Part shown: piece after piece, positions 16,314 through 24,510 of the stretch
How positions within the stretch are numbered: position 1 is the first letter of the stretch
Layout of the letters: the number at the start of each line of letters is the position of its first letter
Assembly (NCBI GenBank): GCA_028289195.1
Contig: JANQQR010000006.1
Location: forward strand, 124,001 to 188,000
Origin: Phycisphaerales bacterium
GTDB lineage: Bacteria > Planctomycetota > Phycisphaerae > Phycisphaerales > UBA1924
Length of the DNA: 64,000 nucleotides
Reading direction: 5' to 3'
Made by a program: the position numbers and the translations under genes
The notes under the pieces: generated by a model
What the model saw: only the letters and a program-made list of their open reading frames with translations
Told to the model about the DNA's origin: nothing
Database searches by the model: none

Positions 16314-17105
16314 CTAGAGGGACGGGGTCCTGCCGCCGTCGACGGGGACGTTGATGCCGCTGATGTAGGCCGCGGCCGACGAGGCGAGGAACGCGACGGC
16401 GTAACCGATCTCCTCCGGACGCGCCAGGCGACGCGCGGGGATCGACTGGAGCGAAGTCTCCCGCTCAGAATCAGGCGTCGTGCCCCGCACCTCGGCCCAC
16501 TTGGTGAACAGCGCGGTGAGCCTGGCGGTGTCGGTGTACCCGGGGAGCACGTTGTTGACGGTGATGCCGTCCGCGCCGAGCTCGTGCGCCAGCGTCTTGG
16601 CCCAGCTCGCGACGGCCCCTCGGATCGTGTTGCTCACGCCGAGCCCGGGGATCGGCGCCTTCACGCTCGTCGAGATGATGTTGACGATGCGCCCGTACTG
16701 GGCCTTGCGCATCGCCGGCACGATCGCCTGGGTGAGGATCTGGTTGTTGACGATGTGCATGCGGAAGCCGCGCTCGAACGCCTCAGTATCGGCGTCGATC
16801 GCCAGCCCGCTGGGCGGGCCGCCGGTGTTGTTGACGAGGATGTGGTATTCGGCGCCGCCCGCGACCGCGCCCGAGATCGAGCTGCGGACGATGTCCGGCT
16901 CGGAGAAGTCGGCCACGAGTATGTCGTGGTCGCCGCTGTCCACGCCGGGCAGGCCGGTGCGTGCCTTCTCCAGGGCTTCGGCGTTGCGCGCCATGAGCGT
17001 CACGCGGGCGCCTTGTTCGGCGAGCGTCTGGGCGCAGGCGAGGCCGATGCCCTGAGTCGAGCCGCACACGAGGGCGCGCTTTCCGTCGAGTCGCAGGTCC
17101 ATCAT
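16314..17105 (-). CDS. SDR family oxidoreductase, atypical active site
   Basis: A 263-residue Rossmann-fold protein. The cofactor motif reads GSTQGIGLACA near residue 15, and NNTGG lies near residue 92. The usual catalytic Tyr-xxx-Lys is not seen: after NIISTSVKAPIPGLG the sequence reads SNTIRGAVASWAK, so Tyr is missing and Arg stands for Lys. SDR subgroups with this change are known, often annotated as ketoacyl-ACP reductase-like. The gene is 11 bases upstream of the semialdehyde dehydrogenase and overlaps the histidine kinase by ATGA. It may act in the same pathway, but the substrate is unknown. Confidence 0.85.
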   Translation of the reverse strand: MMDLRLDGKRALVCGSTQGIGLACAQTLAEQGARVTLMARNAEALEKARTGLPGVDSGDHDILVADFSEPDIVRSSISGAVAGGAEYHILVNNTGGPPSGLAIDADTEAFERGFRMHIVNNQILTQAIVPAMRKAQYGRIVNIISTSVKAPIPGLGVSNTIRGAVASWAKTLAHELGADGITVNNVLPGYTDTARLTALFTKWAEVRGTTPDSERETSLQSIPARRLARPEEIGYAVAFLASSAAAYISGINVPVDGGRTPSL

Positions 17106-17992
17106 GAGGATTCGTTCGTCCCGTCTGTCTGGGCCGGTGTCCCCTGGGAAGGGGATCCACGCGGCAGGTCGATCGTGAAGTCCGAGCCGGTGCCCGGTTC
17201 CGAGTGCACGGCAATCACTCCCCCGTGCTCCTCGACGATTCTCCTCGTCGTAGGGAGGCCGAGGCCCGTGCCCCCGCTCTTGGTCGTGAAGTATGGCGTA
17301 AAGACCTGGTCTCGTGTCTCAGCGGGGATACCGGGCCCGGTGTCGATCACGTGGATCCGCCACGAGGGCTCGTTCCCGTCGTCGAACGCCGGGCCGCTCT
17401 CTGTCCGGAGGATGAGCTCCTTCGATCGCCCGGACGCATCGCCGGCCATCGCCTGCGTGGCGTTGATCATCAGGTTGAGAAGCGCCTGCTTGAGCTGCGG
17501 TGCGTCGACCATCGCGGGCATCGGGCCCGCGCCCAGCTCGGCGCGGATCGACACGCCGTTGTGCTCGGCCTGCGGCAGGTAGAAGTCGGCCAGCTCGTCG
17601 ATGATCTGGTTCAGCTCGTTCGGGCGCAGATCGAGCTTCATCTCCCCGGCGAAGCGCAGGAAGTCGTGGAGTATCCCGCCCAAGCGGTCCGCTTCCCGAC
17701 GCAGCGCATCGATCCTGCGCACGAGCCTGCCCTTGTCCTGCTCGTCGACCTGAAGATCGGTGATCGCCTCGGAGAGCAGCTGCGCGTTGAGGCCGATCGT
17801 CGACAGCGGGTTCTTGATCTCGTGCGCCAGCCCGCCGGTCATCGCGCCGATCTCAGCGAGGCGTTCAGCAGTTCGCGCCCGGCGCTCGGCGGCACGGGCG
17901 CGCCGGATCTGTCGCTTCAGCTCCAGGTAGACGAGCGGGATCCCGATGACCACGCCGATCGCGAGGCCGATGAGCACTCCGGTCCAGTCCAT
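17102..17992 (-). CDS. membrane-anchored sensor histidine kinase
   Basis: A 296-residue protein with one N-terminal membrane helix (WTGVLIGLAIGVVIGIPLVYLEL) followed by an Arg-rich coiled coil (RRARAAERRARTAERLAE). The H-box is GGLAHEIKNPLSTIGLNAQ, phospho-His near residue 57. The N-box is LLNLMINATQAM, and the G boxes are VIDTGPGIP and GTGLGLPTTRRI. No periplasmic sensor domain and no adjacent response regulator are present. It is first in the minus-strand run HK-SDR-dehydrogenase-deaminase, so it may be co-transcribed with aminomuconate catabolism. Soluble-signal sensing is possible but cannot be told from sequence. Confidence 0.92.
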   Translation of the reverse strand: MDWTGVLIGLAIGVVIGIPLVYLELKRQIRRARAAERRARTAERLAEIGAMTGGLAHEIKNPLSTIGLNAQLLSEAITDLQVDEQDKGRLVRRIDALRREADRLGGILHDFLRFAGEMKLDLRPNELNQIIDELADFYLPQAEHNGVSIRAELGAGPMPAMVDAPQLKQALLNLMINATQAMAGDASGRSKELILRTESGPAFDDGNEPSWRIHVIDTGPGIPAETRDQVFTPYFTTKSGGTGLGLPTTRRIVEEHGGVIAVHSEPGTGSDFTIDLPRGSPSQGTPAQTDGTNESS

Positions 17993-18076
17993 GCGCCCAC
18001 CAAGATAGCGGCAGCGGGCGTAACTCCCGCCTCCGGATCAGCACAGTTGTTCGATCGGATCTCCCCCCTACGACGC

Positions 18077-18364
18077 TCAGCGCCGAGGCGTCCGGGCGTA
18101 CCCAGCCTGGGGTCTGACCTTCACTTCCAGATCTTCGATGCGGGACGCCCGGGTGGCGTGCCACCCCTTGTCACCCCGCTCGGCGTCGTAGTTGACCCGG
18201 GATCCGTCCTTGAGCACCCGGAACCCGTCGCCCTCGATCTGGGAGTAGTGGATGAAGATGTCCTGGCCTTCGGGTCCGATGATGAAGCCGTAGCCCTTCT
18301 TCGGATCGAACCACTTGACCACGCCCTCCTGGCCGGTGATCACGTTGCTCGGCTGATCGCCCAT
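18077..18364 (-). CDS. cold-shock domain protein
   Basis: A 95-residue single-strand nucleic-acid-binding protein. The cold-shock domain has RNP1 (KKGYGFIIG) and RNP2-like (DIFIHYSQI) motifs, preceded by GVVKWFDP. The C-terminal 25 residues are an added basic tail (RASRIEDLEVKVRPQAGYARTPRR). The ATG at 18364 is chosen because an AGG lies seven bases upstream; an ATG one codon earlier (18367) is equally possible. The frame extends further upstream as non-homologous sequence, which I read as untranslated leader. A promoter at 18512-18540 would give a leader of about 140 bases, as is common for cold-shock genes. Confidence 0.9.
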   Translation of the reverse strand: MGDQPSNVITGQEGVVKWFDPKKGYGFIIGPEGQDIFIHYSQIEGDGFRVLKDGSRVNYDAERGDKGWHATRASRIEDLEVKVRPQAGYARTPRR

Positions 18365-18511
18365 CATTGAGCCTCGTCGACCCGGGCTCGCGGCATACAC
18401 GCCGGCGCCTCCCGAGTCCCATTCCTGCACCCGCTCCGATGGCCGGCGCATGACGGCCGGCAACCACGCCTCGCGGAAGCCAGCCATGGGCATCCTCGTG
18501 GAGGCATAGTC

Positions 18512-18540
18512 AACCTATCTTGTTATTGGGCTCGGGGCAA
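18512..18540 (-). promoter_or_regulatory. candidate promoter of cold-shock gene
   Basis: On the minus strand TTGCCC, 17 bases, TAGGTT resembles a sigma-70 promoter. It sits in a locally AT-rich patch between pnp and the cold-shock gene and predicts a leader of about 140 bases. Confidence 0.4.
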
Positions 18541-18565
18541 CGCCGAAGCCGGAGGTTCGGACGAA

Positions 18566-20749
18566 TCAGGCGGAAGCCTCGGCGGGCTCTTCCTGGGCCT
18601 CGGCCTCCTCGGACTGGGCTTCTTCGATGAGCAGGGCCTTGCGGCTGAGCTTGATGCGCCCCTGGTCATCGACGGAAATCACCTTCACACGGACCGAATC
18701 GCCCACCTTGACAACGTCGGTCACGTTCTTGACGTAGCCGTCGGCGAGTTCGGAGATGTGGCACATGCCGTCGGTGCCGGGGGCGAGCTCGACGAACGCG
18801 CCGAAATCCTTCACCGACACAACCTTGCCATTGAAGATTGTTCCCGGCTTGATCTCAGCCGCCAGGGCCTCGACCTCGCCGACAGCGCCCTCGAGCGCCT
18901 CGCCGTTGGTCGCGGAAACGAACACCGTTCCGTCGTCCTCGACGTCGATGTTGACGGCCCACTTCTCCTGGATAGCCCGGATGGTCTTGCCGCCCGGGCC
19001 GATGAGCTTGCCGATCTTCTCGGGGTTGATCTGGAGCTTCTCCATGCGCGGCGCGAGGTTCGAGACGCTCTCGCGGGGCTCGGGGATGACCTGCTCCATC
19101 TGCTCGATGATCTCGAGACGCCCCTTCTTCGCCTGGGCGAAGATGCGGACGATCTGCTCCTGGACGAGGCCGCGGGCCTTGAGGTCGAGCTGGATGCCCG
19201 TAATGCCCTCGCGGGTGCCGCTGACCTTGAAGTCCATGTCGCCGAAGAAGTCCTCCTCGCCGAGGATGTCGGTGACGAAGACCTCGTTCTCGCCGTTCTC
19301 ATCGGTGAAGCGACCGACCGAGATACCGGCGCAGGTGTTGGTGATGGGCACGCCGGCGTCCATGAGCGCCAGGCAGCCGCCGCAGACCGACGCCATCGAA
19401 CTCGAGCCGTTCGACTCGGTGATGTCGCTGACGATGCGGACGGTGTAGGGGAACTCCTCAGCGCCGGGGAGCACGCCGAGCAGCGAGCGCTCGGCGAGCG
19501 CTCCGTGGCCGATCTCGCGACGGCCCGGGCCCATGATGCGCCCGGCCTCGCCGGTGCAGAACGGCGGGAAGTTGTAGTGCAGGTAGAACTTCTTGGAGTA
19601 CTCGGGGATCAGGCCGTCGACGATCTGCTCGTCGCGCCCGGTGCCGAGCGTGCAGGAGACAAGGCTCTGCGTCTCGCCGCGCTGGAAGAACGCCGAGCCG
19701 TGCGTGCGCTGGAAGATCCCGACCTGCATCTCGAGCGGGCGGATCTCTTCGTAGGCGCGTCCGTCGGCGCGGGTGTTCTCGTCGACGATCAGCTTGCGGG
19801 TGATCTTCTTCTCGAGCGTGCGGAACGCCTCGCGGGCGTGCTTGCGGCGCTCGGCGGACTCGGCCCACGCGCCGTGGGTGCCGTCGGTGACCTCGGCGAA
19901 GTGCTCGTCGAGCACCTTGGTGCGCAGCTCGTCTACCTTGGCGCCTCGCTCGGCCTTGCTCTTGATCTTGCGGGCCGCGACCAGCTCGTCGTAGATGACT
20001 TCCTTGACCTTGGCGGCGACGTCTTCGGAGGGGAGGCTGAGCTCTCCGGCGACCTTCTCCTTGCCGGCCTGCTTGACCAGCTCGTCGATGAGCTCGAGCT
20101 CCTGCTTGACGTGCTCGTAGCCGAACTCGATCGCGGCCAGCACGTCCTCATCGGGCAGCTCGGCGGCGCCGACCTCGATCATGTTGATGCCGTCGGCGTG
20201 GCCCGACAGCACGAGGTCCAGATCGGAGTACTCCATCTGGCTCACCGTCGGGTTGATGACGAAGGTCGCGCCGTCGTCGGTGTGGATGCGCCCGACACGG
20301 ACGGTGGCGATCGGGCCCTCGAACGGGGCGTCGGAGAGCGCAAGCGCCGCGGACGCGGCGGTGCCCGCCAGGACGTCCGAGTCGTTCTCGCCGTCGTGGC
20401 TCATGACCCAGCACTGGATCTGCACCTCGTCGATGAACCCGTCGGGGAACAGCGGACGGATCGGGCGATCGATCATGCGCATGGTGAGGATCTCCTTCTC
20501 GTTGGGAGCTCCTTCACGCTTGCGGAAGCCGCCGGGGAACTTGCCCGCTGCGGAGGTCTTCTCGCGGTAGTCGACCTGGAGTGGGAAGAAGTCGAGGCCC
20601 GGTCGCGGCGACGCGCGGACGCACGAGGCGAGGATGGTGGTGCCGCCGTAGGTCGCGAGCACGCACGAGCTGGCGAGTTTGCCGACCTTGCCGGTCTCGA
20701 TGGTGAGCGTGCGCCCGCCGATCTCTCGCTCGACTTTGAATTCCTGCAT
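18566..20749 (-). CDS. pnp: polyribonucleotide nucleotidyltransferase (PNPase)
   Basis: A 727-residue phosphorolytic 3'-5' exoribonuclease. Domain order: first RNase PH core (residues ~10-140, RMIDRPIRPLFPDGF), helical domain, second RNase PH core (QRGETQSLVSCTLGTGRDEQ; SSSMASVCGGCLALMDAGVP; active-site DILGEEDFFGDMDFKVSGT), KH domain (KIGKLIGPGGKTIRAIQEKW), and S1 domain (GKVVSVKDFGAFVELAPGTD). The tail is Glu/Ala-rich. The ATG at 20749 (MQEFKVEREIGG) matches family N-termini. rpsO lies upstream, the conserved bacterial order; a strong hairpin in the intergenic region may control pnp. Confidence 0.97.
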   Translation of the reverse strand: MQEFKVEREIGGRTLTIETGKVGKLASSCVLATYGGTTILASCVRASPRPGLDFFPLQVDYREKTSAAGKFPGGFRKREGAPNEKEILTMRMIDRPIRPLFPDGFIDEVQIQCWVMSHDGENDSDVLAGTAASAALALSDAPFEGPIATVRVGRIHTDDGATFVINPTVSQMEYSDLDLVLSGHADGINMIEVGAAELPDEDVLAAIEFGYEHVKQELELIDELVKQAGKEKVAGELSLPSEDVAAKVKEVIYDELVAARKIKSKAERGAKVDELRTKVLDEHFAEVTDGTHGAWAESAERRKHAREAFRTLEKKITRKLIVDENTRADGRAYEEIRPLEMQVGIFQRTHGSAFFQRGETQSLVSCTLGTGRDEQIVDGLIPEYSKKFYLHYNFPPFCTGEAGRIMGPGRREIGHGALAERSLLGVLPGAEEFPYTVRIVSDITESNGSSSMASVCGGCLALMDAGVPITNTCAGISVGRFTDENGENEVFVTDILGEEDFFGDMDFKVSGTREGITGIQLDLKARGLVQEQIVRIFAQAKKGRLEIIEQMEQVIPEPRESVSNLAPRMEKLQINPEKIGKLIGPGGKTIRAIQEKWAVNIDVEDDGTVFVSATNGEALEGAVGEVEALAAEIKPGTIFNGKVVSVKDFGAFVELAPGTDGMCHISELADGYVKNVTDVVKVGDSVRVKVISVDDQGRIKLSRKALLIEEAQSEEAEAQEEPAEASA

Positions 20750-20770
20750 GTGAATTTCTGCCTTTCTGGT

Positions 20771-20812
20771 GATGGCGCCTGCGCGCTCGCTCGACGAGCG
20801 AAGGCGTCCATC
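20771..20812 (-). promoter_or_regulatory. hairpin in the rpsO-pnp intergenic leader
   Basis: On the pnp transcript strand the outer arms GATGG-A-CGCCT and AGGCGCCATC pair over ten base pairs with one bulged A. An inner CGCTC-GTC-GAGCG hairpin stacks inside. It ends 22 bases before the pnp ATG. In enterobacteria an RNase III-cleaved hairpin in this position mediates PNPase autoregulation; a similar role here is inference. The rest of the 220-base gap shows no other gene. Confidence 0.55.
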
Positions 20813-20969
20813 AGCGTTTGGGCGATCCGCGATCCACCCAGAATGGCAGGAGGCAGGGAGCAATCGGCGTGTGCTGAGTCGCAGCGCACCACGAATGCGT
20901 CTTGCCTACTGCCGTCCGGCGATGGGTGCGGACGCCAGTGATTGAATTTCCGAACCCGGCAGCGCCCGC

Positions 20970-21239
20970 TTACTTGCGCAGGCCGAGGCGTTGGATCAGC
21001 GTGAGGTACCGATCGCGATCGTTGCGCTTGAGGTAGTTGGTGAGGCGCGAACGCTTCGACACCTTCGCGAGCAGGCCGCGACGGGTCGAGAAGTCGTGCT
21101 TGTGCACCTTCATGTGCTCCGTGAGCTCGCGGATGTCCTCGGTGAGGATCGCGACCTGCACCTCGGGGGAGCCGGTGTCGCCGTCGTGGACTTTGAATTC
21201 GTTGATGATTTCGGCGCGACGCGCTGCAGTGATCGCCAT
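20970..21239 (-). CDS. rpsO: 30S ribosomal protein S15
   Basis: An 89-residue ribosomal protein that binds 16S rRNA and nucleates assembly of the 30S platform. Family motifs are complete: [40 protein letters not shown] and [20 protein letters not shown]. It is first in the rpsO-pnp pair. A sigma-70-type promoter at 21308-21336 would give a leader of about 60 bases. Confidence 0.98.
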   Translation of the reverse strand: MAITAARRAEIINEFKVHDGDTGSPEVQVAILTEDIRELTEHMKVHKHDFSTRRGLLAKVSKRSRLTNYLKRNDRDRYLTLIQRLGLRK

Positions 21240-21307
21240 GTGCTTGATAGCCTTGCGGACTCGGTGCCTCTGGGATACGAACGGAACCCTGACGTAGGGG
21301 GCCGTGT

Positions 21308-21336
21308 ATCTTACCGATTGCCCGCGTGCTCATCAA
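21308..21336 (-). promoter_or_regulatory. probable rpsO promoter
   Basis: On the minus strand TTGATG, exactly 17 bases, TAAGAT: four and four of six consensus positions with ideal spacing. It lies within the 114-base divergent gap between rpsO and the aminotransferase gene, and reaches to within 18 bases of the latter start. Confidence 0.55.
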
Positions 21337-21353
21337 ATCAGGGATGAACCGGA

Positions 21354-22631
21354 ATGACCATGCGCACCCAGCCCGCTCAGATCCAGCTCTCCCGGCGAGT
21401 CTCCGCGCTCAAGCCCTCCAGCACCCTGGCCATCTCGGCCAAGGCCCGGGCAATGAAGGACCAGGGGATCGACGTCCTCTCGTTCGCCACCGGGGAGCCG
21501 GACTTCACAGCCCCCCAGCCCGTCATCGAGGCCGCGATCAAGGCCCTGGAGGCCGGCGACACCCACTACGGGCCCGTCCCCGGCGATCCCGAGACCCGCT
21601 CGATGATCGCCGAGAAGCTCGAGCGCGAGAACGGCATCCGCGGGCTGTCACCCGACCAGGTGATCCTCACCGTCGGGGGCAAGCACGGCGTCCACCACGT
21701 GACCCACGCGCTTCTCGACCCGGCCACCGACGGGGGCACCCCGGACGAGGTCGTGATCCCGACCCCCGCGTGGGTGAGCTACGCGCCGGTCAGCCAGCTC
21801 GCCGGAGGCAAGGTCGTCGAGGTGCAGACCCGCGCCGAAGACGATTTCTTGCTCACCCCGGAGCAGCTCGATCGGTCGATCACCGAGCGCACCAAGCTCG
21901 TGTTCCTCAACTCGCCCTCGAACCCGTGCGGCACGATGTACACCGAGGCACAGATCCGCGACCTCGCGAAGGTCATCGCGGACGCCGCCGACTCCCGCGC
22001 GCCCGACCTCGTGGTCCTCAGCGACGAGCTCTACGAGAAGATCATCTACGGCGGCATCCCCCACTTCTCGATCGGGGCCGTCCCGGAGATCGCCGAGCGC
22101 GTGGTCACGCTCGGGGGCATGAGCAAGGCGTGGGCGATGACCGGGTTCCGTGTCGGTTACCTGGCGTGTCCCGGCGAGTTCGGCGCGAAGCTGATCGGAG
22201 CCTGCCGCAAGCTGCAGAGCCAGTCGACGACGTGCCTCCCCACGTTCATCCTGCCATCGATCCGTGCGGCGCTGACCGAGTGCGACGCGCAGGTCGAGGA
22301 GATGCGCGGCGCCTTCGAGCGCCGCGCGGGGCTGATCTACGGCCTGGTCTCGGAGATTCCCGGGCTCGTGTGCCCGAAGCCGACGGGCGCGTTCTACGTG
22401 TTCCCGGATGTCTCGGCGCACTTCGGCAAGCGGTCCAAGGGCGGCGCCGAGATGTCCAGCGCCGACTCGTTCGCAGCGGCTCTGCTCGAAGAGCACCACG
22501 TCGCCTGTGTGCCGGGCGAGGACTTCGGCGCGGGCGGCGAGCGCTGCTGCCGGATCTCGTTTGCGTGCTCGGACGAGCAGATCCGCGAGGGCATGCGCCG
22601 CCTCGGGGAGTTCGTTGCGGGGTTGTCCTAG
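21354..22631 (+). CDS. pyridoxal phosphate-dependent aminotransferase (aspartate aminotransferase type)
   Basis: A 425-residue class I/II aminotransferase. The N-terminal pattern SRRVSALKPSSTLAISAKARAM and FATGEPDFTAP is typical of the thermophilic-type aspartate/prephenate aminotransferase group. The PLP site includes FLNSPSNPCGTMYT (Asn), LSDELYEKIIYGG (Asp/Tyr), the Schiff-base Lys in GGMSKAWAMTGFRVGY, and the substrate-binding Arg in CCRISFACSD. Substrate is probably aspartate/glutamate or prephenate; sequence alone does not separate these. It is divergent from rpsO and shares its CTAG stop region with the gene on the opposite strand. Confidence 0.92.
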   Translation: MTMRTQPAQIQLSRRVSALKPSSTLAISAKARAMKDQGIDVLSFATGEPDFTAPQPVIEAAIKALEAGDTHYGPVPGDPETRSMIAEKLERENGIRGLSPDQVILTVGGKHGVHHVTHALLDPATDGGTPDEVVIPTPAWVSYAPVSQLAGGKVVEVQTRAEDDFLLTPEQLDRSITERTKLVFLNSPSNPCGTMYTEAQIRDLAKVIADAADSRAPDLVVLSDELYEKIIYGGIPHFSIGAVPEIAERVVTLGGMSKAWAMTGFRVGYLACPGEFGAKLIGACRKLQSQSTTCLPTFILPSIRAALTECDAQVEEMRGAFERRAGLIYGLVSEIPGLVCPKPTGAFYVFPDVSAHFGKRSKGGAEMSSADSFAAALLEEHHVACVPGEDFGAGGERCCRISFACSDEQIREGMRRLGEFVAGLS

Positions 22632-23095
22632 GGCTCCGAGCGGGCGAAGGGCTCGACGACTTCCTCGGTCAGCACCACGCGCCCGCCGGTGCGCACCAGG
22701 CCCGTCGGCCTTCCGGCATCCGCGAGAACGTCGAGCAGCTCCGCGTCTCCGAGGCGCTCGATCCGCAGGTCAAGACGCCCGGAAGGCACCGTCGCCCGGG
22801 CCAGCGCATCGGGGCTCGTCGAGACCACCCACGACGCATGTGCACCCGCCGCAGTGCCGACGATCGCGATGTCGATCCGAGGGTCTGTCGCCGTCGCGAT
22901 GGGTGTGGGCGCTGGTGTCGGCGACGGCCCGAGGGTCGTGGCAACGAACACACCCGCGCAGATCAGCAGGATCGCCGCGACCGAGCCGGCGACGCGTCGC
23001 CGGTTCGCGCGGCGCTCGCGCGTCCGATCGAGCTCGCCCAGCAGATCTTCGAGCATCTGCGCCTTGCGCTGCGGTCCGCCGGGGGTGCTAGTCAT
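22628..23095 (-). CDS. membrane protein coupled to sigma factor, possible anti-sigma
   Basis: A 155-residue protein with a cytoplasmic N-terminus of about 35 residues (QMLEDLLGELDRTRERRANRRR), one membrane helix (VAGSVAAILLICAGVFVATTL), a Thr/Pro linker, and a small extracytoplasmic domain rich in beta strands. Its ATG overlaps the sigma-factor stop by eight bases, the usual arrangement for an anti-sigma factor. The short N-terminal segment lacks the zinc HxxxCxxC motif of ZAS-type anti-sigmas, so the role is inferred from position only. Confidence 0.75.
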   Translation of the reverse strand: MTSTPGGPQRKAQMLEDLLGELDRTRERRANRRRVAGSVAAILLICAGVFVATTLGPSPTPAPTPIATATDPRIDIAIVGTAAGAHASWVVSTSPDALARATVPSGRLDLRIERLGDAELLDVLADAGRPTGLVRTGGRVVLTEEVVEPFARSEP

Positions 23096-23621
23096 CGCGT
23101 GTGCCTTCCATCGCGCGCTCGGCGAGGCGGGTGTGGGCCGTCCGCAGCTTGCGATCAGCGGCACCGGGGGTGATGCCGAGCACCTCACCGATGCGCGCCA
23201 GTGTCCACGCGAAGCGGTGGCGCATCTCGAGGATGGCGAGCGCCTCTGGATCGAGCTCGGCCAGCTGCGCCCGGAGCCACTCGGTGCGCGCCCGGTCCTC
23301 GGGCTCGGACGGCCCGGGGTGTTCCGCGGCCCGCTCGCGTGCCGCCCGCCGGCGCTCGGCGCGGGCGCGGTCGAGCGCGGTCGTGAGCGTCACACGCTTG
23401 AGCCACGCGCCCAGCTGCGCCTCGGTCTCGATGCGGGGCGTCTTGTGGATGAGCTTGATCATGACGTCGTGCACGATGTCGTGGGATTCCTGGTCGTCTC
23501 CCCGGGCCGCTCGCCGGGCCAGCGCCAGCGACTGATCGAAACGCTGCTCGTAGAACGCAGCGAACGCCCCGCGGTCTCCCGAGGCGATTCGCTGCAGCTG
23601 GTCTGCCAGGCTCTGGCCCAC
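23088..23621 (-). CDS. ECF-type RNA polymerase sigma factor
   Basis: A 177-residue sigma-70-family protein with region 2 (AFAAFYEQRFDQSLALARRAARGDDQESHDIVHDVMIKL) and region 4 (LDPEALAILEMRHRFAWTLARIGEVLGITPGAADRKLRTAHTRLAER in outline, HTH near residues 130-165). No N-terminal region 1 is present. An Arg/Glu-rich linker joins the two regions. It is followed at once by the single-pass membrane protein and preceded 33 bases upstream by an exported coiled-coil protein. The three probably form an operon in which a cell-surface signal controls sigma activity. Confidence 0.9.
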   Translation of the reverse strand: MGQSLADQLQRIASGDRGAFAAFYEQRFDQSLALARRAARGDDQESHDIVHDVMIKLIHKTPRIETEAQLGAWLKRVTLTTALDRARAERRRAARERAAEHPGPSEPEDRARTEWLRAQLAELDPEALAILEMRHRFAWTLARIGEVLGITPGAADRKLRTAHTRLAERAMEGTRDD

Positions 23622-23653
23622 ATCGTGTTCCTACCGGAAGCCGTGCGTCGGGG

Positions 23654-24385
23654 TCAGGGCTGGCCCTGCTGGTCGCGGAGGCGGGCCACGGTGAATTCCA
23701 GCGCCTGGATCTCGGAGATCAGCTGCGACCGCTCGTTCTTGAGCTCCTCGACCTGCACCTTGGCGGCGTTGTAGTTGATGATCAGGTCTTCGACGGCCTG
23801 GCGTTCCAGACGGAACGACGCGGCATCGTCCAGCCGGCTGACGATCTGGTCGATCGTGCTGAGCTGTTCCTCGTTGGCGTTGACGATCAGCAAGTCCGCG
23901 CCTTCGTGGAAGCGCACGGTCGCTGGGTCAGACGTCAGACCGAGCGCAGTGTCGACGGCGGAAAGCAGGTCGTCGGCCTCGTACCCGGATTCGAGGATCG
24001 ACGCGACCGTCCAGACATGGGTGCGCTCCTGCGCCCTGCGGGACTCTTCTCCGGGGAGGTACACCGAGAGCAGCCCGCCCTCGCGCCCGACGAGCAGGCG
24101 CCTGCCGGATTCGCCCGAGGCCCACTGCAGGGCTCCGACCGCGTCGTGCAGCGTTGTGCCCATCAGGATGATCGGGGTCACCTGCACCTCGGAGGCGTCG
24201 GAAGTCGCCACGATGTTGGCCTCGTCGTAGGTGCTCCGCAGGAGGCCGAGGTAGAGGCTGACGGGCCCGCCGGCGAATTCGATGTCGGCGCGCTGCGGGC
24301 CGCCTTCCTGGCGCGCCATCGCCGGGGCGGCTCCCAGCGGCATCACGATGAGTGTCGCGAGAATCAGTCTTGCCAGTGCGCTCAT
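23654..24385 (-). CDS. exported protein with secretin/STN-like domain and coiled coil
   Basis: A 243-residue protein. A signal peptide (LARLILATLIVMPLGAAPAMA) is followed by a beta-alpha region in which VSLYLGLLRSTYDEANIV and HDAVGALQWASGESGRRL recall secretin N0/STN-type modules. The C-terminal ~60 residues form a coiled coil (NAAKVQVEELKNERSQLISEIQALEFTVARL). No membrane beta-barrel is present, so it is not itself a secretin. It is first in the putative operon with the sigma factor. Function unknown; an envelope sensor feeding the sigma system is one possibility. Confidence 0.75.
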   Translation of the reverse strand: MSALARLILATLIVMPLGAAPAMARQEGGPQRADIEFAGGPVSLYLGLLRSTYDEANIVATSDASEVQVTPIILMGTTLHDAVGALQWASGESGRRLLVGREGGLLSVYLPGEESRRAQERTHVWTVASILESGYEADDLLSAVDTALGLTSDPATVRFHEGADLLIVNANEEQLSTIDQIVSRLDDAASFRLERQAVEDLIINYNAAKVQVEELKNERSQLISEIQALEFTVARLRDQQGQP

Positions 24386-24510
24386 GAGCGGGCTCCGTTT
24401 CCATGAAGAGGCTGTCGCTTGGGGGCGGCGTCCGCCCTTTCCCTCTGAACGCCGCTGACCGGGAGATTTCGCGCCGTTGCCCCGGGGATTCTCACTGGTA
24501 CACTCGGTCC

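Noticed and set aside
18368-18493. N-terminal 42-residue extension of the cold-shock protein
   Set aside because: The extension is unlike any cold-shock protein and lies in the probable leader downstream of the candidate promoter.
18758-20941. Long plus-strand frame antisense to pnp
   Set aside because: Shadow of pnp with Leu/Ala/Asp/Arg-biased sequence and no motifs.
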